Shown here: one piece after another, positions 43,809-53,377 of the stretch
Layout of the letters: every line of letters starts with the position of its first letter
How positions within the stretch are numbered: the first letter of the stretch is position 1
From: Hymenopellis radicata
Lineage: Eukaryota; Basidiomycota; Agaricomycetes; Agaricales; Physalacriaceae
Length of the DNA: 64,000 nucleotides
Assembly: GCA_015501595.1 (NCBI GenBank)
Contig: JADNRX010000017.1
Coordinates: 310,001-374,000 of the forward strand
Direction: 5' to 3'
Program-made: the position numbers and the translations under genes
The notes under the pieces: model-generated
The model's database searches: none
Seen by the model: only the letters and a program-made list of their open reading frames with translations
Told to the model about the DNA's origin: nothing

Positions 43809-44593
43809 CGGTACAGCAAAGTTCAAGCCCGCGTAGATCACACCAGGTAGAGATACGCACGTACGTGACATTTGACGTCTCCAATTGACACAGTTGTGAA
43901 TACCTTGCACCCGATGAAAGAGTGTCAAAGAGAAAAGGAGGGAGGAAAAAGGAAAGTGCACAAGATGCAATGTATCTTGTGGGTTTTGTGGAGAGGTCTC
44001 CGCTTGCGGTGAAGGACTCGGGCCAGAGTGCAGTCAGCGAAAGGGAGAGGGGAAACCGGACGCGGACATGCTGACTGCGTTGTGGCCAGCTAGCGGAGAA
44101 CTCTGGTGCAAGCTGGAAGATTCACACACAAATCAAACTAACACATAAGGGAGTAGGTGGGTGGGTACGGAAAAGACGACCTGGTAGAGCGAGGTAAGAA
44201 ACTTCTCGACACGCACACGATCTCAGGCCCTCAGAGTCATAGCTCATAGCTCACAGCTCACTGCGATGTCATCTATTTCGGCTGTAATCTAAACCAACAT
44301 CTACAACGTTCCTTTCCTTATCTTACACTGACGCTAGCCGTTCGCTAGCTCACGTAGCTTTAGCTTGGCCTTGCAAAACGGAGGAGTGAATCTAAATTTG
44401 GCACGCCTCTATTTTCCCACGGGCCCAAATAGTATCCTGTCTTGCGGCTTTCATTTCCGCCATCAGCTCTGCTCGTCGTCGTGGCCGCCATCGTCGCTGT
44501 CGCGCTTCCCAACATCCGTCGCTCCTTTACCACAACCACTGCGGCGTAGCTACGCTGCCTAGCGACATTTCATTCACTGGGACGGCGCTCAAG
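43809..44593. promoter_or_regulatory. upstream region of the CAP10 gene
   Basis: About 785 bases, GA-rich at the left (43,920-44,160). It contains short direct repeats of CATAGCTCA near 44,240 and CAATAAATATAG at about 44,647 just inside the first possible exon. I see no further gene. Confidence 0.35.
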
Positions 44594-46772
44594 GTGTGCA
44601 CGACATTGCAGACAAGCATTCTGTTTGACCTTCCTCCCAGGACTCCCAATAAATATAGTAACAGGACCTCTGCGCTTTCTAACGGAGCGCGTTTCTACCA
44701 CGATAACACTATGAGGAATGACCTACATCACCAGGGAGGCTGGAATCGCCACGGAGGCTATATCTTTATGCTCTGTGTCTTCATTCTCTTCGTGCACCTC
44801 GGCCTCTACACGGGAACTAAATACCGTTCAAAACCTGACACCGAGTCTCCCGCCAAGGTCGGCTTCAGCTCGATATTACCTTCCATAACGCATCATCCAA
44901 TACCGCAACTTATTGAAGACGCGGAGGCCCAGTTTCGGGCAAAATTGGAACGACAGAGTACTACGCTCAAGGCTGCTACTGCAGAATACAAGCGGAGATA
45001 TAAGAGATCGCCGCCAAAGGGTTTCGACCAGTGGTGGGAGTTTGCACAGAAAAACAACCACGTAATGGTCGACGAATACGATGGTCTATCCGAGGATTTG
45101 GAGCCGTTTTGGGCATTATCTGGAGAGGAAGTCAGAAGGCGGTCTATGCAGGTGCGTGTCTACAGACCTCTTAATCTCCTCCCTAGTAACGCGTTCGTTA
45201 GGTTGGCGCTCTTCCGTCAATCGACCTTGTCAGGATACGCGACGGGAAGGTGTCTGTAGTCAACGTCGAAAAGGGCTTTGAAGATTTGGAGGTCAGCGCC
45301 CGCGCCCAGGGCTTCGCTCGCATGACCGAAAAATTCGCACATCTTCTTCCGGACATGGATCTCCCTATTAACGCCAAAGCTGAAGGACGAGTCGTCGTGC
45401 CATGGGAAGCGCGGCAATACGCCAATCTCTCACATTCGGATTCATCTCGTGAGGTGTCGGATTAACATCCGTTGTCCGCTACTAATCTTAGTTTGACAGA
45501 GGGTATTGAGTCCGTCATAGGTGGGCCCTTTTATCCGGATTGGAGAGGCGAAGGCAACGTCTGGGAAGCAGTACGGCGCACATGTGATCCTTCGTCGCCT
45601 GCCCGCCGGTTATTCTCCTCGGTCCGGTCGATATTCTCTGCCTACCCGAAACCAGGAAGTGATTTTGCGTTCCTGTCGCGTACATCGTCTAATCTCGATC
45701 TATGCGCCAAGCCACATGCGCATTACCAACAAGGCCACCTGTTCTCGGACTGGCGGACCATACCTGCTCTCTACCCCGTTTTCAGCCCCGCTAAGGCCAA
45801 GGGCTTCATGGATATCCGAATTCCCAGCCACTACTATTATGGCAGCACGAAGCTGTACACTTATGGCTGGGATCCCGTCAATATGGAATTGAGGGATGTC
45901 GATGACATGGAGGTGCGATGGGAGGAAAAGCAGGAAAAGGTGTTCTGGCGTGGCTCTACGACGGGTGGCGGGAACAATCCTCCAGGTTTCGCGCCTCAGT
46001 ATCATAGGCATCGCTTCGTCAGGATGGCGTCACTCACAGACACCGAGGAGAATAGGACCGTAACCTTCCTTGATCCATCGGGAAGCCAGTACATTTCTGC
46101 GACAGTGTCGGTCGGGGAACTCAACGAGGACGTCATTGATGCCGCCTTTGTCAAAGCTACAAATCCCAACGCATACCCTGGAGGGATGGAGGCGTTGGCG
46201 CGAGAGCATCGGTTCGGGGACGCTGTTCCACTCGGCCGACATTGGGCGTACAAGTACCTTATGGACCTCGATGGTATGGGATACTCTGGTCGGTTCATGG
46301 CGTTTATGGCTAGTGATTCGGTACCCGTGAAGAGCACTGTGTATGACGAATACTTCTCGGATTGGATACAACCTTGGTACGCTTTTCTATTTCGCATCTT
46401 CATTTGCTCATCCTCTCACAGGGTGCACTTCATCCCGCTTTCCACTACGTACAAGGAGATATACAATATCTTCTCGTACTTTTCTGGTCCTCCGCCTTCG
46501 GTTATTAAGGCTGCTGGTTTGGAGAATGAAACGCTGTCCACCTCTGATTTCGCTTCGCAAGACGGTGATAATCGATTGCGCCGAATAGCGCGCGCTGGGA
46601 AGCAGTGGAAGAAACACATGGGGAGGAAGGAGGACATGCAGAGTACGTCTTTTTTTATGTGTGATTGTCTTACTGTTGCTGACATGGGGTGGTAGTCTAT
46701 GTCTACCGATTATGTTTAGAGTACGCCAGGCTGGTAGCCGATGACCGCGACGCGATGAGTTTGAGAATGTAG
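44594..46772 (+). CDS. CAP10 glycosyltransferase (GT90 family)
   Basis: A type II membrane glycosyltransferase of the Golgi, related to cryptococcal capsule-associated CAP10 and xylosyltransferases. The ATG at 44,594 or the in-frame one at 44,711 (MRNDLHHQGG) may be the start. Either way one membrane helix (YIFMLCVFILFVHLGLY) lies just after. A luminal stem with FDQWWEFAQKNNHVMVDEYD is typical. The CAP10 domain includes HYQQGHLFSDWR, SHYYYGSTKLYTYGWD, KQEKVFWRGSTTGGG, HWAYKYLMDLDGMGYSGRF and SVPVKSTVYDEYFSDW, followed by an intron, QPWVHFIPLS and SQDGDNRLRRIARAGKQW. A last intron joins MQIYVYRLCLEYARL to the TAG at 46,770-46,772. A decayed second copy was split by the inversion. Confidence 0.9.
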
Positions 46773-46988
46773 ATCATCATGCGGGCTTTCATGAGAACTT
46801 TTTTTAGCTTAATACAGACTTAGTTATACATACTCACTGCAGCTGTACCGATAGAGAGGAAACTTGGTTGGACTCGATTGTGTTGGGAAGCGCGTTATGA
46901 AGAAACATGAGATGGTTCATGGATAAAATAAAGACATAATCGTTATGAACAACAGCGTGGAAAGTGCTTTCGAGTGCGCTATAAACCT

Positions 46989-47717
46989 CTACCAGCCCTG
47001 ATGATGATGGTGGTGACGGTGGTGCTCCTCGCCTGGCGGAGCACCGTAGAAGCCCTGCGGCGGGGGAGGCGCGTAACCCATAGGAGGCTGCTGAGCATAG
47101 CCGCCTTGCGGGGGGTACCCGTATCCTCCAGGTGGCGGGTATCCCGGCGCCGCATATCCCCCATAACCCGGCACCGCACCGTAGTAGGGCATTCCGCCCC
47201 CCGCGAAGTTGTATTCCATCGCAGGCCCGCCACGCTGCTGCGCATAGTCCCATCCGGTGTTGCCGCTCCCATAGCGCTGCGCGGCGTACTCGTGCGCGTG
47301 GTGCTCTGCCATCTGCTTCGCGCGGCGGCGGTCCATCCAGTCCATCCCCTTCGTCTCCGCGAGCTTGTCGACTTCAGCGGCGGCGATCGCGGCAAGGATT
47401 TCCTAAGCGGAGCGTCTATGTGGCGGAGTGTGGCGCAATGAAGTACGCGCGTACCTTCATCTTTCCGTGCGAGACGGGCTGACCGGTCGCGCGCAGGTGG
47501 TTCTCGTACGAGTGCATAGCGGCGAAGCCGGCGGCGGCGGCGATGGCTGCGGAGTTGATCAGTCCACGCCCCCCTCGGGATTAACCCAACGTAGTATACC
47601 TTCATGAGTGAAGCTGCCCTCGTGGTGACGTTCTCCGCCGTGATAAACGGCCTCATAGTGTTGCTGGGCGCCGTCGTACGCTACAGGGTGCGCGCCGAAC
47701 ATGTCGAAAAAGCTCAT
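46989..47717 (-). CDS. CipC-like protein (DUF3759)
   Basis: A small soluble protein of the fungal CipC family, which is induced by antibiotics and stress; its biochemical role is unknown. Start at 47,717: MSFFDMFGAHPVAYDGAQQH and HHEGSFTHE. After an intron there is an alanine-rich helix with AAGFAAMHSYENHLRATGQP and SHGKMK, a further intron, then ILAAIAAAEVDKLAETKGMD and DRRRAKQMAEHHAHEYA. This is the domain signature. The C-terminal ~75 residues are a Gly/Pro/Tyr-rich tail (YGYPPQGGYAQ-type repeats) ending in HHRHHHHHQGW. Stop at 46,989-46,991. The tail is longer than in typical CipC proteins and its His cluster could bind metal. Confidence 0.85.
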
Positions 47718-48612
47718 GGTGGTGGATGAGGGAAGCGGCGTTAGGGGTACTACAGCATCGCACAGGTTTAGAGGAGTCAAGTGTTATAATTAAACCGTTG
47801 GGCTGACTCGGTCGGGCTTAGTGACCAGAGCGCCACTATTGCTGCTGCAGGAGTAATAGGAGGATCAACTTCGGGAGTTTCAAAGCAGCGCGCCAAGTTT
47901 CTTTAATATATGTTCAATACGCGCTTAAAGTCCAACGACTGTAGCTTAGCGGTAAAGCACATCACAATTCACATTTGTCTTGAATGTCTGTTCGACTCAG
48001 GCCAGTCGTGTTTATCTATGCGCATGTAGTAAACCTTTTTACCGTTTGCATTGTTTAAACAAGCTATTGACTTCGCTTCGCTTCGTCTGGGCAATGGTAC
48101 GAGATACTTGTATTTCGTACTGTCATAGGAAGACAAAGCAGGATGGATTTGGCTTGACGTCAATGAACATTGGCCATGGTGGCGTAATGAGGGCGGCTCC
48201 TTAAGGGTGATGGTGATCGGTGGTGCCTAAAAATGTGTCTTGTTTTCGTCTGAATCGTGAATTGCTCACACTGTGAGGCATGTACCGCAGCAAACCACTC
48301 GCCGAAGAGAATGCCATCATTCCCGCATGCAAGGGATTATACTGTATTGACGGGGAGCGTACGCTTAACTTGGATATGTCGTGGCTTGATTTTGATACGA
48401 GTGGCCTGGGTGCACTGTAATTGTTGTTGATTCCCTCATCCCAGAGTGAATGCCGGCACGAGGTGAATGTGCGAGTTCATAGATCTGTAGTAGTCCACGG
48501 ATTGTCTCTGTGTGGCGCTTGTGCTATTTACCTATCCCAATCGCGATCTTTCTCTTTCTTCCTCTTTCCCTTGTCCCTGGGCATCTTCCCTGCGTGGGCT
48601 GACTAGAAGACC
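47718..48612. other. intergenic stretch with a tRNA-like sequence
   Basis: About 900 bases between the CipC gene and the transposon. It contains the tRNA-like sequence listed separately. A block at about 47,867-47,925 (CTTCGGGAGTTTCA ... TTCTTTAATATATGTTC) recurs in the same orientation at about 49,716-49,775, beyond the transposon. No protein gene is seen. Confidence 0.4.
47935..48010 (+). tRNA. tRNA-like sequence, irregular anticodon arm
   Basis: The acceptor strands ACGACTG (47,935-47,941) and CAGTCGT (48,003-48,009) pair perfectly over 7 bp. The D-arm GCTT-AGCGGTA-AAGC and the T-arm GTCTG-TTCGACT-CAGGC are normal, and total length is 76 nt. The middle (ACAA-TTCACAT-TTGT) can make only a four-pair anticodon stem with a possible CAC anticodon. 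About four bases between the D-stem and this arm do not fit. It could be a diverged tRNA, a tRNA pseudogene or the head of a SINE. A degenerate copy lies at 17,795-17,866. Confidence 0.35.
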
Positions 48613-49606
48613 GTTGCCCCAGGCCCCGGGAAGCTCCCCTAGACCGCCGGCGAAAAATTGAATATTTGAGGGCCAAAATGAGCAAAAATCACGGCCAAAA
48701 ATTGAATATTTGAGGCTCTGGCAGCCAGAAGTCCAGCCACAATTTGAATATTTTACATGAGGACAAAGACCCCAAGCACAACTTCACACAGTATCATGGT
48801 CTAGTGGTTGATCTGGACCGTGTCTTCTGTTTTTATTTTCTCGCTCGTAGGTTCGAATCGCCATGCTCCATTCTACGGTAGGGTCGTGGAAATAACCTCG
48901 GGGGGTGGTAAATAACTGTTATTTACCTACCCTTCCAGAGGTCCAGGTTATTTACCGATTAAAAACGGTTATTTACCTGCACGTGACATTGTCACGTGAC
49001 GTCTCCGCGGGCCAGTGCCGGCAGCAGCCCTCAAGTGTTTTCAGTCTTTCCCCTCTGGATGTCACACTGCCTTGGACCCATTAGAGCCAAATAGATTTCA
49101 AAGGCAAGAATAGTAATTTTGCCTCTGAATATAGTGCGGACTACCTTTTTCCGTGCGCCACACATCACGTGGATATGTCACGTGCAGGTAAATAACCTAC
49201 CTCCAACAGCCTTAGGTTACAAACCGGTAAATAACTGGTAATTTACCGGGAAACAACCTCTCGGTATGCTAACCTAGGTTGTTTCCACTACCCTATTCTA
49301 CGGCGATATGAGTCATGCCATCGGGCTGGCTTTCATTTTGGAAGTTTTCATCAGACCACGACTAATGACTGCACGACTCGCGCTTCCAGAACACACGCGT
49401 CGCAAGATAGATTAGGTTTTGTGGCGATGAAATGACCTACAACGCCGCCTAGAAGCGATTTTTCAAGGTGCGTGACAGACGTGACGATGTGTGACACCCC
49501 CGGCCATTTTTGAATATTTGAGGCCCTCTGAGAGCCAAAAAATTGAATATTTGAGGCTCTGAGGCTGGCCGGCGGTCTAGGGGAGCTTCCCGGGGCCTGT
49601 TGCCCC
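48613..49606. mobile_element. nonautonomous DNA transposon (hAT-type 8-bp target duplication)
   Basis: The element at 48,621-49,598 (978 bp) has perfect 31-bp terminal inverted repeats starting AGGCCCCGGGAAGCTCCCCT. They are flanked by an exact direct duplication GTTGCCCC (48,613-48,620 and 49,599-49,606). It codes for no transposase. Just inside the ends are repeated TTGAATATTTGAG motifs (near 48,658, 48,702, 49,511 and 49,547), all in one orientation, and the interior holds many GGTTATTTACC/GGTAAATAAC motifs. The 8-bp duplication fits hAT elements, but P-type elements also make 8 bp, so the superfamily is not proved. Confidence 0.9.
48788..48875 (+). ncRNA. tRNA-derived sequence inside the transposon
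   Basis: CATGGTCTAGTGGTTGAT is a pol III A box as in tRNA-Gln or tRNA-Pro, and GGTTCGAATCG is nearly a perfect B box. The acceptor and T stems do not pair well, and the middle is T-rich. It is probably a captured tRNA gene fragment or a SINE-like segment able to recruit TFIIIC. Confidence 0.4.
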
Positions 49607-49996
49607 GCCACCTTCGAAACCTGTGAGCAGTTAAACGCTATTGCTGATTCAAAACGGATGACACGTGTACGGTGCGAGACAATGATGTAACGAAGGACAG
49701 GAGGGTAAACAGCTGACTTCGGGAGTTTCACTTTAGGCAGCTTCAAGCGCGAAGGTTCTTTAATATATGTTCTATGTCTGGCAGGGTCTGGGCCGCGCCG
49801 CGCGGCCCGCCAGGCGCCTGGACCCGGTGGCGAGCCTCGAGGACGCTTGAGCAAATTGAACTGTCCGCTTTAGTTCTACCTGCACGATTTTGCTCAAGAC
49901 CAATCTGCAGCGCCTGTCCGGACTCCGGGGGAAAAGGGAGCTTAATTCCGAATAATTACTCTTCGATGGCGAACACGTGATGAACTCGCACCACAA

Positions 49997-51234
49997 ATGA
50001 TCGGTTCAAGTTGGAACGCCATCATCACTACCACCATGACTCCCTCTACTATGTGGCTAGGTTTTGTCGGCCTTAAGAAAAAGTACAGACTCTACGCCTT
50101 CGAGCATGACTGCATGGAGGGCCAATTCGACGAGATGTTCGAACCTTTCCCGTCCACCACTCCGGAACCTCTCTTGCTCTTACCGGATTTGCCACTTCTG
50201 AACAATTACGCGGGCGGGCTATGAAACGCTCTTTCAAAGATGCCCTTATGTGGGGGAATGGCACCGATACCGAATCCGCGATATTCTTCCGTGGATATTA
50301 TGGTGTCGGAGACGCGCAGAAGAGATTTTGTGTCAAGCTGTTGTTTAACATCGACAAGGTCAAGGCGGACGAGGACTGCTACAAGGCCATCGATTATATG
50401 CTCGCGGATGCGAGATTCTATGCGCAGCATCTAAAGGAGGTTGCAGGTGTGTTGGTGCCACGGCATTATGGAGTGTGGCGCGCGCAAACGGGCGAATGGG
50501 GTGGTATGATTATGTGCAGTATTACGGAATGGGTAGGAGTTCCGTGGGAGGAAATTTCCAAGGTGAAGGGTATCACAGACACGCTCAGGTATCTTTGGAT
50601 TCCTCTAATGATTTGCCTCTTTGTTCATTTGGTTATGTAGGAGACTAGCCGGTCGTACAGTTGAACGACTCCACGATCACAACATTTATCATGGTCGCAT
50701 AACAAATCGCTATGAGATGCATCACCTCCTCTTTCGTCTGGACAACAGTGACACTGGTCCTGAACCACAGTGCTTCGTTGTTGATTTCTCCCGAGCTACT
50801 ATGGACCCGTGTTCCAGAAACCTGCCCATCCTTCCTGTCGATACGTGTATCTGTCCGGAAGCTAGGGCCTGCCTGGAGACCTCCTGTGTTGCCGCTCTTC
50901 TAGGCATGTTCCAAATGGATGTTGATCGTATGTTTGCGTTGCAGTCAATTGTTCTCTCTAACGTGTAACCTCAGCGGCACCTGAAACCCACATGTTTCGG
51001 GCAATACGTTTTCACGAGCGATATTCTCACCTGCACCCCACCCTCAGTAATAGAGAAGTTCTGATGGTTCAACGTCGTCATTTTTTCAACGATCGAGCTC
51101 TTGAAAGAAACATCAGGTTTGGATTCAGCCCAGATGGGAAAGTAGTATTTTGGGAAGGAGATGATTTGCAGAGATCTGGCGAGCTCACTGAACGCCTTCC
51201 GGAGCAGTACGTTGCGTCGTTGATAGCCTGGTAG
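49997..51234 (+). CDS. kinase-like fold protein, possibly frameshifted
   Basis: A diverged protein-kinase-like protein of the kind expanded in mushrooms. The first part (49,997-50,221) has GLKKKYRLYAFEHDCMEG and ends at a TGA; the second starts at 50,221 (MKRSFKDALMWGN). The partial copy at 55,921-56,400 runs straight from LLNDYELS to FRDALMWGN. The break here is therefore due to about 16 extra bases near 50,205-50,222, or the gene starts at 50,221. The C-lobe after an intron has ERLHDHNIYHGRITNRYEMH, in place of the HRD loop, and CFVVDFSRATMD, where DFG is DFS. Catalysis is doubtful. The last exon (50,990-51,234) is in another frame and needs a splice I cannot fix exactly. Confidence 0.6.
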
Positions 51235-52029
51235 CTGTTTCTATACTCGAATGTGGATAGAAAAGCTGAATCCATGTTCTGTAGATCCTCTCAGTTTGGC
51301 GGCAAGCGCGGATACCGTCAACGAGGGCGATGTGGACGTTGGCAACACTGCCTTTCTTGATGATGACGGATCTTTGGGTAGGTATTTGCAGCTCGAAGCT
51401 ACGCGATCCAGTGCAGACGAGGCTGAGATGGATGATCTCGATACATTCCCTCAACAGCACTCCCAATACGACATCCCACATGGACATGTTCCTGCAGGCG
51501 CTCGAGGCAAGCTTTCGTATTCGTCGTCGACTTCTAAATGCTTACAAAGGCTGAGCAGGCGCTTGAGTTTATCCATAGTAAACGTGTAGCGAATCGGGTG
51601 AGGCCTCATAGTCCATTCCCATGTATCAACCTTCTTGTTCGTACAGAAAGCGTTTCATTGCAACTTCCTTGTTCAGTGGCAGCCGAACGTCATGCGCCAC
51701 ATGGAAATTCCAACAAGTCGTCCTCGCGTCTTCCGACAACCCGGGTGAGTTCTAGCTGAACCGCAAACGCAAACGAATCATGCCTTTGTCACTGTCTTCG
51801 TTATTCAGCGCTTGAGCTATACCTACATGATTTCGAAAACTGCACGAGGCCTAAATTTGAGTATGCTTTACGATCATCGAGATGGAGATAGCTCAAAAGG
51901 TCCGCTCGCGTCAAAAACCACTTGGAGAGCTCACACTGCACAGCAGAATACCCGAAGTAACGCACCCCATCCAGGCACGCCCATCAATAATTAAACAGGG
52001 CGGTCTAAGCGGCCTTGCCTCCTTCAACT
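51235..52029. other. intergenic region before the phosphotransferase gene
   Basis: An open frame at 51,251-51,589, acidic and Ser-rich, could be a 3' exon of the kinase-like gene, but the splice would create a stop. The rest, to 52,029, is the likely promoter of the phosphotransferase gene. Confidence 0.3.
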
Positions 52030-53377
52030 ATGTCCGACTCCAAACATGCTCTTGTACCGTACTGGGACCGTGAGGGCGTTATGGTCCGTCTCGAAGGCGT
52101 TCCAGAATCGATAGAAGGATGGGTTCAAGCGGACCTACATGTGGATTCACATCAGGGAAATGTGCTTTCAATCGTAGAAAGCTGTCTCGACCAAACGATT
52201 GTCGCTATACGCACGCGCGCGGTAGGCCTAAATACTGTGAGCTTGGCGTCTTCACATTGGTGTTCGTGAACCGACTCCTGAGTTTACTAGATTTTAGACG
52301 CGCGCTTGTCTGACGGCGCGCAAGTCATTTTGCGTGTCAGTCGCCCTTTCAAGGACGACAGAGACAAGGAGCGGAAAATGCAGCGATCTACTGGCGAAAT
52401 CGGCATTATGCGATTTCTGCGACGCGTCTCAACCATTCCTGTACCGGATATTTATGCTGTTCATTCTGCCTCTGAGGCTGAGCCGTTCAATTTCATCGTG
52501 ATGCAGCTCATGCCGGGTACCACTCTCATGAACGGATTCGGACTGCTTCATACTGATGCAAAGGTACTTATTTTGTGTCATCGATGGCCTTCGTTGAAGT
52601 CGCGCTCGGCATTATAGGAAAGATGTATCTTAAGCTACGCAGACATCTGCTTACAACTATTCGACATCGAGGTTCCCCAAGTGATTGGAGGCACTCTGTC
52701 CGTGGACGACGGCAATTCTCTGACCGCCCTACCAATCATACACGTTCAAGCCACCGTTGTCTGTCACGAGATATTCTCCTCGCTCGAAGAATACACGACT
52801 TTCCTGTTCAAGAGCAAGCGACAATGGCTTGACCTCCAAGCGCTGTCCATCGACGAGAGGGCACGTCAGGACAGCCTTCTTTCCCTGTTGGAGGCACAAG
52901 CTGTGTCTATCATGCAGTCGACTTCTTCGCCGAGTCTGCGACGCTGTGTTCTGTGCCATGATGATCTAAATGAGCAGAACATCCTCATACATCCGGATGG
53001 TAATATTTCGGCTGTGATTGACTGGGAGTACCATTCCATAAAACCCGTTATCCTGGCTGTTAGCTCACCTCCGTGGCTCAAGTACGACGGCACACTCAGC
53101 CCGTATACTACCAATGGACAGACCTTTTGGTTAGAAAGTCCGGCGGAGAGTGCCCGCTTAAACGCTTTGTTCGAAGAGGTACTTCATTCTCTCCAACTTG
53201 TGTAAGATCTAACAACGAGTGGTCTAGTACGTGAAATCGCGAAACGTGCAGTATTTTGAAGCTTTGACAGCGGGTCGGAAGCTGAGAGAGATCGTGGAGT
53301 GGGTGAATGATTGTGAGCAGAGGGCAATGGAACGGCTGGAGCTCTGGCTAGACTACACGGAAGGCGCCCAGGACTGA
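52030..53377 (+). CDS. APH-type phosphotransferase / kinase-like protein
   Basis: A protein of the aminoglycoside-phosphotransferase fold, common in fungi with unknown small-molecule substrates. Start MSDSKHALVPYWDREGVM at 52,030, then VILRVSRPFKDDRDKERKMQ (ATP-lysine region), TGEIGIMRFLRRVSTIPVPD and FNFIVMQLMPGTTL (hinge). After introns there are helical segments with YTTFLFKSKRQWLDLQALS. The catalytic loop is RRCVLCHDDLNEQNILIH, and the metal-binding segment is ISAVIDWEYHS. The last exon ends LELWLDYTEGAQD with TGA at 53,375-53,377. All key residues (HDDxxxxN and the D of IDWE) are present, so it is probably active. The 3' end of this gene is the left border of a tandem duplication. Confidence 0.82.

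Noticed and set aside
45472..46695. A 407-residue frame as the whole CAP10 protein
   Set aside because: It lacks the membrane anchor and stem, reads through an intron (YAFLFRIFICSSSHR) and ends inside another. The spliced gene is 44,594-46,772.
47132..47482. Plus-strand Arg/Pro-rich frames
   Set aside because: They are antisense shadows of the CipC-like gene with its GC-rich repeats.
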